Notes under the pieces: model-generated | The model's database searches: none | Told to the model about the DNA's origin: nothing | The model's input: the letters and a program-made list of their open reading frames with translations, nothing else | Origin: Scatophagus argus | Taxonomy: Eukaryota > Chordata > Actinopteri > Scatophagidae | DNA length: 64,000 bases | Direction: 5' to 3' | Assembly (NCBI RefSeq): GCF_020382885.2 | Contig: NC_058495.1 | Location: forward strand, 7,061,627-7,125,626 | Position numbers and translations under genes: made by a program | Shown here: in pieces, positions 36,723 through 49,600 of the stretch | Layout: every line of letters begins with the position of its first letter | Position numbering within the stretch: the stretch's first letter is position 1

Positions 36723-37613
36723 CCTCACAGAGCAATGAAGTGTATATAAACAGGACTGCAATAAGACAGGTTTCAACAACAGAATATATTTGGAAATATA
36801 TATTTTTTTTTTACAAGGAATTCAAGTGAGAACTGGACACCAGACATTTAGTATAGTCCTCATACCTGGATTCCTCTATAGGCAGTGATATCAAACTATT
36901 TCATTAACATTTGGTCTCAGAAGTAGTAAAAAAAAACAAAACAAGAATAAAACAAATGAACATGTCACAAGCAATGTGGTTAAAAGGTAAATCCACAGTA
37001 AATCTCAAAGGGCAGAAACTGCTTCTATCTGCTTCTAACTTTCAAGTGTTGTACATCTGGTCACACTCGCAGCAGGTGCCCTTCTTTTAAGAGCTGTTAA
37101 AACCCCAGCTATAAAAGTCATGTATATACCTGCTGACATGACTGACTGGAAATGCAACATAACTCACAGTCTGAAGCCCCAGAGAGCGGCGCAGCAGCTG
37201 GTGTCTGCCTTTTGTGATCCAGTGTGAATTAATCCTTAAAACAAAAAAGGATCAAGTTCATCTGACCAATAAAACTGGGAGAGAACATTGAAACTGACCA
37301 ACATCTGGCAGCAAATAAATCCCATCATTTGAAAAATAAGGCTAAGCAAATCACTTGCTTCAACTGATTTGAATATAATTGCAGCTTGGTGTTGTACAGA
37401 TCATCACAGGGCTCTTCAAAGCAGATATCAGTGTCTGAATATACGCCATCAGTTCACCAACGCATCAGTCTGTGCGCACTCGCTGTCAGTGTGATAGTAG
37501 ACTGTGTGTGAATGCATGTGAGCCTTGCATGTCAAGGGAATGTCATAGAACAAACAAAGCTGATGGAGATGTGAGGGATGAACTGCAGGGGGCTCCCAGC
37601 TTCAGGCTCCATG
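36723..37613 (-). other. cers5: cers5 3'UTR and convergent boundary with cox14
   Basis: Non-coding DNA after the cers5 stop. No canonical AATAAA on the minus strand was found; the variant AATATA near 36784-36790 is a possibility. The frame at 37532-37756 is a shadow of the last cers5 exon. Confidence 0.45.
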
Positions 37614-40600
37614 TCACCAGCTGCTGTGGTTCTGCACTCGGGCTTTAGCAGCAGCACAGTGGCCATTGGTGCCGTTTTCTCCTTTGGGACTATGAGACGC
37701 CTTGAGGCCTTGTGTGGGCGTGTCGGGCTCTTCGTCTGAGCTGCTCTCAATGTCACTGCGGACGTCGTTGCACACCTAGAAGGTAGATGGAGGGCGAAAA
37801 CATCGACAAGCTCTTTAAGGATTTTTTTTTTCGCACAAACTAAAGAAAAAACAATCTACAGAGGTTAGACAAAGTAAACATTAAACGACAAATGTCAATC
37901 CAATGTGGTAACTTCATCATCACCTTTACAAACACTATTATCTTTTATGGTGATACGATTTCAGACATTTACTAGTGTCCAGAGTCCAGACAGCTCTCAA
38001 AGAGACGGTTTGTTTTATCTTTCCTGTGGACAGAAAAGTGTTCATACCCATCGTAAAAGATTCATTAGGAAAAACCAGGTACTGGAACACCTGAGGCCAG
38101 GAAGCTCTCCTCCCTTATGCCTCACTTAATGGTTTTATCCAGTGGTCCCCAGCCTGGGGTTAGATGCATACAGTGAGATGGGAGATGAATCTAGTGCCTT
38201 GTTGCCTACGTTACAAATGTAGGCAATAAGGGAAAAATACTTTTTGATACAATGTTCATTATTCTGATTGTAATTTTGCTCCATTCTTATAAATTATGAT
38301 AGTTTTATACTTTTAAAAAATTAAATCTAATGGAACAATCAGAGCACAGAAAATCATTGTTTGATTGAATTCAGGCTCCCCTCTAAATGCAGAGTATTGA
38401 AATGATCAGGCCAGAGGAGTCAGTCTTTCTTCCCTGGCTAACAGCACGACTTCTACAAACTGTGTCATGTATCAATGAGTTAACTCCAAATGAACTCTGA
38501 TAGAAACAGGCAGAAAAAGGAGGAAATGGAGGCTGTTTGTTGCTCCAAAGCTCAGCTCCAGTACTGAATGTTAGCAAAGTCAACTAAACTACTTTTGAGC
38601 CAGAAACTGTCACAATCTCTACTGCTCAGTGTGATTGACTACTTGGAGCCATCCTGTAGTGAGCTAGGATTTTACAGCTGAACTATGACCTGAAGACACT
38701 TTTTATTTCTCTGACTGCCAGACGGTGTCATAAACATCAGAATGACGAAAGGGATTAAAACGTGTCTTACGAGTTTAACAGGTAAAGCACAAGTGTCAAA
38801 TAGATTACAGACCTACTTATAGCTCGGGGAGAGTGAATAATAAATTTCTTATACTTGTAGGTTCAGAGTGCTGAACAAAACATGAGTAATAATAATGTTA
38901 ATAATAACCCTGTCTGAAATAAGTGACAAGATTTATTAGAGTTAGCTACACACATTTCTTGTCCACACAAAGCACCTGCATTCATCAACACCACAAGGTG
39001 GTGCTGTGGGACAGTTTCGACACACCCCTGCCTAATGAGAAACAGTTGGACATACCTGACATTCATGACAATATTAGCACATTAGTCATCATTTACAACT
39101 CTCCTCTAAATCTGAGTACCGGTCTACTGTGACAGCTGTCCAATTAAACCCACTACAACACATGGGTCCTCATGGAAATGGATGGGTCAGATGGAATGAA
39201 GACATGCAAAAGGAATCACAACAGAGGGAGTCAACAGGAACTTACAGCCAGAAAAGAGACAAGGTAAAGGTCTCAAGCGGACAAAGCAAACGAAGAGAAG
39301 CAAGAGAGCAGTGAATAAGGGCTCAGTGGACAAAGACAGACAGAAACACAGGATCTCCCTCTCTCATTCCAGAGGGAGAGGAAACAAACGGCGTCTGCAG
39401 AGAGAATGAGACAGAGAGTCAGGGACAGCTTGGAAAAAAGTGGAGGGGCAGCAAATTCACCTCCAAAAATAGCCAATGTGTTATGTGTTACACTTTGAGA
39501 AACATTCTGTTCATGGACAAACGCCTGGCTGGGACTAATATTTATTTGGTGTTCTTAATGGCCTTTCCATTCATCACTCATCTAAATGTTACCATGACTA
39601 TTTATTAATCACATCAAAAGCCTTGTTATGTCCCTACAAAAAGTTTAGAGGTAGTGTTTTAGGGTAAACAGCTTTGGGACATTATTGCTAATCTTTGCTT
39701 ACGCAATAGTATTAAAGGAGAGATCAGAATCCTTTGAATTTTTTGAATCTACGCCACTTTGGATAGACTTTGAGCTGCAGTAAATCTGGAAATCTGAAAA
39801 TATGTGAAGTGAAACTAACAGGTGCTTGTACCAAACAAATAAAGGTACCTTGTCGGAAGATGATTAGTTGGATGCTCTAGTGTAAAATTCCTTTCACAAA
39901 AAATGTTTTTAAACAACTGCGATTGCAGGAATAGCTTGGATGTGCAGGGGGTCACACCCCTCAGCAGGGCTGGTCTGCCACTTTTACTTCAAATAGCTGA
40001 CAAAATGATCATTTAGGGAATATCTTTAAACTTGTTATGTTTGACCAAATGTTCAAAACCAAAATACATTTAATATTCTGTCACACAAGCCAACATAAAG
40101 CAGCACATCCTCACATTTGAGAGGCTGGAACTAGTGAATTTTTGTCTTTTTTTTCTTTAACAAACAAAAATATGAACAATTATTGGAGTAGTTGGAGGGA
40201 GAGAGAGAGAGCTTTTTGTTGATCAATTATCTGTTTAATCAAATGATTATTTCAGCTCTACATCGTAGTACATCTCAGTAATCTCCCAGCGGGTTTGTGC
40301 GGTGACTCACCTTGCCCCGCAGCATGGCCTTGACAGCTATACGGGCTATGAGGTAGGACCAGATGATATGCAGCACTTGGAGGACCAGCAGTAAGAAGTT
40401 GAATAGCCACCAGGATGGGTATGGCCCAACTATGGCCCAGCTCTCAAACATAGTGGAGTTCAGGATCCTGGACAAGACAAACACATATTCACCGAATAGT
40501 CTCATGCACACATAAAATAATTGATCCCAGTGAGAGCAAAAAGTAGTCAAGCCCTACTTTAATCTACCAGCACTCTTCTAATGAGACCCATTCTAACAGT

Positions 40601-43600
40601 GTGACTCTAATTCCCATTTGGATGCCAATGGCAACCATGCAGACGAGTAACACAGAACTTCAGTAAAGTTAGGTGAGTGTCTGGTGAGGTCATGTCTTCC
40701 TTTAAATCCAGGTGAGTGACAGGAGGTTATCAACAGACCCACCTCCTCCAGCAGAGGTATACATTTCAGTCCAGGCAACATTAGCTATATCACTCATCCA
40801 CACCAAGACACTGAATATAGCTGCTCAAGTTACTTATGCCAATGATAGGTTCCCTATTGTCAGTCTTTCTAGAAGTTGAGCTCCAACATGCAGGTCCCTG
40901 TCAAGCAATAGCAGAGCAAACAGCTTCCATAAGCCTAAACATTAGCACAAGAGCTCTGCAGTGCTCCCAACAAAAAATAAACCTAGGAATCTGACAGTTG
41001 GAGTTACTGTAAACATGCTAGAAATTGCCTCATATGATCTACAAACTGGGAGTTGTGTGACTTTGGAGTTATTTCTAAACAATAGTGTGGTGGTTTCCAC
41101 CAGGTTTTAAGGGTACAGGTTATGTGCTGCTGACCAGTGTGACACATTACAGCTACAGGATATGCACTGCCATTACATGCAAGAACAATTTCAGACACCG
41201 AAGCACAGTGGGAGTATAATGCCCTCTGTGCCTTCATTTGCTTATAAAAACAAAGCTAAAACACAGCATTTTGCACACATTTTCCAACCTGCATGACTTA
41301 AGAGATTGCCTTGTCAACGAAATAACATGAAAGCATTTTATTTTCAGTTTGGCTCTCATGCATTAATGTATTGATCAACATCAAGACAAGTGGGTGTCAC
41401 TATGAACTCACCATATTGGATATATAACAAGTCGTGTGATAAAGAATGCCACACTAAACACAATAAAGAGGAAGTCACACAAGCGCTGGTACTTGGCATA
41501 GTTGGCCAGCTTGGCTGCCTGTTGGAAAAAAAATAAATAAAATAGAACAGAATTAGCAATTCATAATGAGTTTTGTGTAAAGTATAATTTTTAGGACCAT
41601 TCATCAAATAATATAATTCCTGATTGGATTTCAGACGGGGGAAGTGAACATTTCACATTTCATCTCCATCGTTTAACAAACCAAATGATGCAAAGCAAAA
41701 AGGCAAATGAACAATATCCTAAAAGAAAACTACTGCATGCAGAAGCAAAGGGTACACAGTTACTTCCTCCTTTGACATCTGTCATTTGTGCCTGTACCTT
41801 CCATATTGTTCCATTTTGTGGTTAGTATGGGTGTACCTGCATATTAGCAATATCTTCTGTTCAACAGATGTGCTTAGAGTGGAACAACACTGCTCTGATT
41901 TCAGACAACATCATACTTTAAGTAGCCATTTCATGAGATATACCTTCCTAGAAAAGCTGTAAAGAGGGCTTTAAGTGCAGATTAAAGACCTGGTGGAGAG
42001 AATCAATTGCAGTTTGCACAGCTCAAAAGAAAAATAAAAACGCCCATCTACGATATGATCCGAAATATGTCCACAAGCAAAGAGAAGTGCAGGTTGTTTG
42101 TTTTGTAATTAGCAGCTTAAAACAATACAACGATATGGAAACTTCAGTCCAATTCAAAGAGGAATCCCGCATTGCGTTTCTTGCCGTTACCACTGACTTA
42201 CCTCTAGCAGGAAGTCGGAGGCATCGTGGACACACATCACGAGGCTCCCTACTCGCGCCATGTTGTTGACGTAGGAAAAGCTGATCAAGCTAACTGTAGC
42301 CAGGTGATGGATGAACATGATCAAGAAGTCCTGCAATCAAACAGAGAGAGGAATGGTCAGCATACATAACCCTTTGTTTTGTGCTACTAAAGAAATGCAG
42401 TCAAGAACACACAGGGGTGAACTGGTGGTTAACACGCATACAACAAAAAGAGTCCCGGTCTGCAAAATACCAAAAGTAAAAGTATTTTGTTACAGAATCC
42501 AAGACAGACAAATCTATGCTCACACCACATTACTGAACAGTATATTGGTAATAACATCAATACTAAAGTGCAATATGATCATTTTATTATTCTTTTTGTT
42601 ATTCTTTATTATTCTTATTATTACATTCATGCACTATTTCTGGATGAGCTTAGGGTGACAACATGTAAAAAAAATTAACTCTCTTACAACCAAAACCACA
42701 TTTCCTCTCCTGTTAGCATCACCACCACAAAAGAAACAAACAACAAAAAAAAAAACCACCATCAGTAATGCCAAAACTATTCATCCATCTCAGCTGTCAC
42801 AAGATGATACCAAATGTCAGACAAAAGACAGAAATATGTCAAAGCTCTGCACCAGAAGTAGTTCTCCTCTCTGCAAACTTTGCACTCACATGTTGTCCAA
42901 AACACAAAATTCTGTGTGTCACTTTTGGATTCAGGAGCCAACAAGTGACACACACTGCTGCACTGACACCCACATTGACTGAGAGCAAATTTCAAATGTT
43001 GGGAGAGAATCAGAAACAGACACTTCTTGAAACTGCTCCAGTTCTCACCTTTCTGACTCTTGTGCACAGCAGGGTCTCCTATTTCAAATGATATCGCCAT
43101 TTAAGAGACAGGACTTACTGCTTTGAGGTAAAGGGAGAACTATGAGAGCTGCACCTCAGCTAAAATCTCTATGAAATGAACTCCTTGAGCCAGGATTCAA
43201 ATGGCAATTACCATCACCATGGCAACCTTTGATTCCAGCTGGGGGAAACACAGCTGATCTACACCAAATCACTGTGAAGATGTGTGAAGAAGTATGAAAT
43301 CAGCTATCTTCTTTCTTTTCCCTTATTTTCAAATAAAACTGTAACATTTAAAGATGTATAAATAAACATGGTGGTCTGACCTATTTCTGTTGTGCTTATT
43401 TTATATACTGCAGCCAACTGCGGCATCTCAACTGCCAGTCAGACTAACTCCTACTGCTAGTTTTGGGTAAACTCAACTGTCGCTTTCTTTAGCCTGTGGC
43501 TCAACGGGTAAATTTATTCATCACTTCAGTCACACTCTTACATATTTACATAATTAGACTCTTTTTCACTTTTCCAACTGTTTTGACTCCCTCAGCTGTT

Positions 43601-46600
43601 TCTCCATACAAATTAAGGCTGGAAATTAAGTTTGGCATAGGCTTTCAACATACATTAAAATATTTCACATCTTTCATATATTATACTACTTCACTCGCAG
43701 CCATTATTCATACTCCTTCAGCAGCCTGTTCATACAAAGTTAAGCCAGCTATGCAGCTCACATGTCGCGAGCTCCCAGCCAGTACTGAAGCAGTGTTATT
43801 CTTATTCATCATTCTTCAGCATCCAAAATTTACACAGCAAAGTACTTTTTTGTACTGAATTTCATCACCATTGTTTCTTAACAGGCAGCATTCACTCTTC
43901 TAGAGGAAACGGACAGAATAAAACTGAAGAAAGTGGAAGCACTTGCTTCACGCAGCCTGACTTAGAGGGGGAACATGTAGGTGAAAGATTAGCAGTGCAG
44001 AACAACCAAAGACAAAATACAAAGGCAGAGGCGGATTAAGAGCGAAGCTTAAGACAGGAGACATGTGCATTTGACAGGCAAGTTGTGGGCTGACAGCAGC
44101 AGACTGTAAGGCTGGACAGACAGAGGGAGATCTGGAACAGGTAAAAAATAGATTTGGTCTAAAATACCAAATGGCTCCATTTCAAACCAGCCTTCTATAC
44201 TGCATCAGTGTCTTTCACATTTGGCAATTTTAATAGGCTACTGGTCTCTACAGCAGCAGGGCCACTGATGGATATTATGTAAAATCCCATAAACATTATG
44301 TGTACATTTCTGTAAAAGTCATTTTTAACACACATGTTTTTAACTCACACACACACACACAGGACCTTTAAGACCAAGTTCGTAAAGCCAATAAAACGCA
44401 TCCATCCATCTTTATTGACCCTCTCCCAAAGGTCTTCCCCATTGTTTGCATGAATACTGGCTCTTCTGCATGTTTGAAAATCTTTTGGTTAAAGTTATTA
44501 GCTTGAACAGCAGGAGCGTCAGCTGCCTCATCAGAACATGTCATGACATAAACAGCTTGAATCTTACAGTTGACAAATTAAAACAAAAAGCACTTGTCTA
44601 CTTTTCCATTTGTCGTACCAAACATCTAAAACATTAAAAGGCACGTGTCTGTGGCTGCAGCTAACTCTGCTCTAATACACTGGTATTTTGTGGAATTTTT
44701 GCAATTCTAATAGAATTAGGCCTGCTCCATCACATGACAGTGGGTGCCCTCGTGCTGAGAATACACAGCATTCACAGACTGAGCAGCACCAGCTGCTCCC
44801 TGACCCCCCTCCCAAAAAATATAAACATGTGATCACCCAAAATTATCACAACTGTAATAACTTAAAACTAAGCATACATTTGAATAGCTTTTGATGCACA
44901 CACGTGCATATATCCGTACACACATCCTCTGCCAAATGAGGAACAACAGATGCATCAGCAAACGTTTCACAGGGAGTGGCAACTGTGGTATAGCCATAAT
45001 GATCTAACCTAACAGAGACAGAGCTGCTGGTGTTCTTCTTACCTTCCTTTTAATGTCAGTGAACTGGGAGAACATCAGTGACCAGTAGAAAGCCAATTCT
45101 GTCACATAGTAGTGGTACAGACCAGGAGTCATGACCTGAAGGGACAGAGACATAAAACAGCTTGAGGTCAAATAAGTTTTGTATTCAATTTATTTCCTAA
45201 AGCATACTACACTGGACTTGACACAGTACTGAGAGTGAATGGATGACATGTGACTGCCTCTGTGCAACAAATCATCAGAGCACACATCCTGGCCCAATGA
45301 ATCACCACTGATGTCACTTAAGCAATAAGACAGGAGAAGTCCTGCCTTTCGGGGAATTGTGTCAGATAATGTTTTTATTGTGTGAGATCTTAAATCTTTG
45401 TCCTTGTCAATGTCCAGCAGATCTGATAAACCCTTCAGCTGTATTTTGCAGCTGTAATCTGGACAAATCAGAATGTGAACCTGCCGGTTGAGTTGGTATA
45501 TGGTGCAAATGTTACCAGGGCCTGTCTATGACTGAAAAGTGGTTCCATTAGTCCAGTGAATAAAACACAAAAAATAAGATAATTTCTCACATGTATGTCA
45601 AACTTGTATAAAAATCAATATTGCAATAAATCAGTCCTGCCACCTGATTTACTATTTATTTGCCTGTTTTTATGGAATTAGTGTCAAATATATTATAACA
45701 TATAGGCTATAATTTAGCCAGCAAATCATGACTGAGGATCAGAGCTGCCCCAAAGTGTGTACCAATTGTATTAATCTCAACATCATGTGGGAGAGTCAAT
45801 CAACAAGAAATCCGGAACAATGAGATGACATTCTTGTCAGACTGTTTCCTGTGACACGTTATCATTTGTACAAGAACAGTGAAGTAAAAGTAAACAGATG
45901 CTGACAATGTTTTTACTGTTACTCTTTGCCGTTTATCTAAGTTTAAGGTGGAGGGTGAAAAAAGTCAACACAAGCTAATTTTCTGCAAGGCATGTTACAG
46001 GAGACTGTGCACTAATTTATTACGGTGCAAAAACATGCATTCAGATACAAGAGCTCTGGAGTAAATGGTCTTGACGTTGTTGGTTCAATTTGGAGGTAAT
46101 ATGTGAGGCTGCAGTTGTTGTGGATTGTAAACCATAGAGATCAGAACTGCATCATACCTGATAGGGGTACCCGTACCAACAATGCCGTGTGTCCCACATC
46201 CAAGGAGACTAAAAACAAACACATGTTATTTAAACAAGCAATCGATAACACTATTATCTGTGGAAATATACCCAGCCAACCAACACTAACAGCAAAATTC
46301 TCCCTCCTATTTCAATGTTTCTTGCTCCGAGGGTGTGCTCACCTGCCACAGGAACTGCAACCCATAAGTAAATATGCACAAATAAAATGTAAACCTCCAC
46401 CTAGAAATAAAAGAGAAAAAATTACGACTGGTTAAATCGAGAAACAACACATCTACTTGTCCCTACCTTAACTATTAGAAATACATGTCTTACAACATGA
46501 AGACACTAACATACCAGCATAACCTGATCCTAATTCTTATACTTCTTAAATCTAAATCCAAGTCCTAGCATTGAACAAGCCAAGACTGTTCTCACTCTGA

Positions 46601-49600
46601 TGGGTTAAAACATGGTCCTCACAAAGACAGGAAGACTGGATAAAACACACATACAGAAATCACAACCACTGTTTGCTCAGTCCTGCAGAGAAGTTAAAGG
46701 TGAACACAACAGGCATTAACCTACATGCTCTCACAGAACTTAGTGTGTGTGCTGGGTTTATCTTGGTTCCTGCGGTGTCTGAACCAACGCTGGACCTTTC
46801 GCACCTCCCAGTCCAGCTGCTTGGACAGGCCATCCAGATGGCGGGAGTCTGGATTCTGTACAGAAAGAGACAGAAGAAACAACTTCATGCAGTATACAGT
46901 ATCCAGTCCAAGCATTAGGATATTGAAATTTTGCTAATATTCTACTATTTGTTCTTTAGTTTTTGATACTCAAGGACAGCATGAGAAGTCAGCAAATACA
47001 AAAATTATCAGGAGAACATGTGAAGCAAGTTTCATTGAAAACTGGAAGTTGCCAAAGTAGAGGTCAGACATTTTCTGGAAATGTTACAATCAGGACAGAA
47101 ATGTCCTCTTGAGTAATTGTTTCATCACCCATGTTTCAATCCCTTCAATGGAATTTCAGCCCACCGAACTAAATCCATGTGACTCATTAATGCATCTTAC
47201 TAACTCGACTTCTTCCCTGGAGTCCTTGTGCTTTCTCACCTTGCAGGTTCTCATGGATCGTGGTTGGACCTTAGTCATAATCTATTTGAATTCTTTTACC
47301 ACTCTGTACAGCTACTACCATTATTCTTGTTACTAAAATTGCTATCATAATCACCATAGTATCTTCTGTACACTTCATTGTCATTATCGTTATCTACAGT
47401 TCCAATACTTCTGGTATTATTGCTGCTGCTACGCATCCCTGCTTGTGTGCTACTTCTCTCACGCCCCACCCCCCTCTCTCTTCCTCTCTCTCCTCTCTCT
47501 CTCTCTCAACCCAACCGGTCAAGGCATATGGCCACCCACCAAGAACCGGGGTCTGCTCTGAGGTTTCTGCCTTCTAAAAGGCAGTTTTTCCTCGCCACTG
47601 TCACCAAGTGCTTGCTCAAGGGGGAGTGTTGGGTTCTCTGTATTACAAAATTTAATTAGAGAGTTTGGTCTACACCTGCTCTAATTGGAAAGTGTCATGA
47701 GATAACTTTTGTTGTGAATACATAAATAAACTGAATTGAAGTGATTTTTTTTTTCATTCTATTGCTAGTAATGATGATTTGATTTATGGACGAGCAATCA
47801 CTTTCACATTCAGTGCCAGGACGATAGTTTTCCCTGAACTCTTTCATGTCAAACCCTGCGGTGTACTACTGTACTAGTTCTGAGAAATATTAGGTGATAT
47901 GTCATGATGTGTGTGTCATGATGTTGCTTTTATCCTCACACAGTCAAATAATTTTGTGCGTGTGTGGGCGGGGTTCTGGATGGTGTGGACTGGTAAGGAA
48001 ACGTTCATATCATATCAAAGATTTGTGAATAGAAGTTTCTGACTTGCAAGCAGTGTTCAAGATCATCCAATATCCAAGTCGTAATACTGTGATCAATAAT
48101 GTGGAAATGTTTTAAAACTAAACAAAAATTGATGGTTTGCATCAGCCTAAACATCTATCACTCAACCTGAATAACCTGAATTTATGGCTATAATGTTATA
48201 CTGTGACCAACTCTGTCATCAAATATCTATGTTGACTGATCAACCAATACTGATAACTGCAGCGCATAAATGCATGTTTAAAGGAGAAAGGGAGAAACCA
48301 AACCTTTGTGATGGATGTAAACACTTTCTCCAGGACTGCATTGGGCTGAGCTCTTCGTCCAACGCCTGGCTGAATGTAAAGACTCCGGGCACAAGTACTG
48401 GCAATAAATCTGTGTCAGAAGTGAAGATATAAGAGAGGAGTAGCATTCAATCTGTGATCAGATGCATAACCAGGCTTCCTTCACACATTCAAAACTGAGA
48501 AATACTATAGCATTTTACAGGGCTTGCTCTCTTTTTTACATTAGGTGGTATTAGAGTCTCACCAGGAGTACTATAAAATCAGTGCTTAGATACCAGCTCT
48601 AGATGGGAGCCAGCAGCACTATGAATTTGTCCGTGAGTGGGTCCCCGTGTTGTTTGTCTTGTGCACAAGGGCACACAGTTGTACACGCAAGCTGCATGAG
48701 GGATTTTTTTTTAACCTCAAGGATACACACTATGCGCTTTGGTAACACTGAATACAAACATAACTTTTGTTTATATGAAAACTCCACAGGACAAGTTTTA
48801 CTACGTACAACAACAACTACCACCATAATGCCAGAGAATATAACACAGTTACAAACTCCCGACTTCTGCCAATGTAACCTTGTCAGTTATATAGTTCTTA
48901 TTATAATTGCACAAAATATTTTCCATGTTCTGCTGTCAGAGCTTCAACAGTTTGTGTTCAGTAGTGGACTTTCAAAGCTTCATTCATTTCTTCTTCTGTG
49001 GTACCGTATAAATTATTTCCAGCTGCCCCTCCCTCCCCTTATGTACAACTCTCTTTAGGAAAAGGTAAGGTTTTTTTTCATTTTTTTTAATCTCAGCTCA
49101 TCTTATTGCCTCTGATTGTTTTCATGATTGTTTTGTTATCATCATCATTTATTAATCAATTTCTATCTGAACATACAAAACATGTGACATACTGGTGCTT
49201 TCTGTGTGACTTTTAAGAAGTGTTAGTTGCTAGCATAAAAATACTCTGGTGCACTGAGCGAGCAGATAACCTCATTGTCACACTTGTCCTATTATTGTTG
49301 TTTATCACCAGAATAAAAGGAGACCATCTCCAAAAGATCACGGTGTACCACCGTTTCTCCTCAGTACAACACAACGCAGCAGTTCCACTGGTTACACTAA
49401 CCAGCACAAGTGTCAGATCTCGGTTTAGGTTGGAGTCATTTTGTCCCATATAGCTTCAGGTCGAGGCCGAGATTTGGTTATTTCAAAATGTAATTTTTTG
49501 CCTCTTATCACTCTCTCTGGCTGAGTCATTTATCACAGTGTCAGTGTGGATCACATGTTTCCAGGAGGAAAACAGACAGTGTGATTAATGTGTCGCATTA

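Noticed and set aside
38140-38290. hAT element starting TGGTCCCCAGCCTGGGGTTA
   Set aside because: Only one end resembles a hAT terminal repeat; the other end and an 8 bp duplication were not found, so not listed as a separate element.
40264-40310. Alternative cers5 C-terminus by reading through the exon 9 donor (ends [13 protein letters not shown])
   Set aside because: A strong GTGAGT donor and a conserved acidic last exon at 37614-37775 make splicing more likely.
43560-43770. Diverged tandem duplication in cers5 intron 6
   Set aside because: Similarity is limited to about 35 bases and may be chance in AT-rich DNA.
48603-49058. 151-codon plus-strand open frame in cers5 intron 1
   Set aside because: No recognisable domain; composition looks random; ends next to T-rich DNA; no promoter or splice context.
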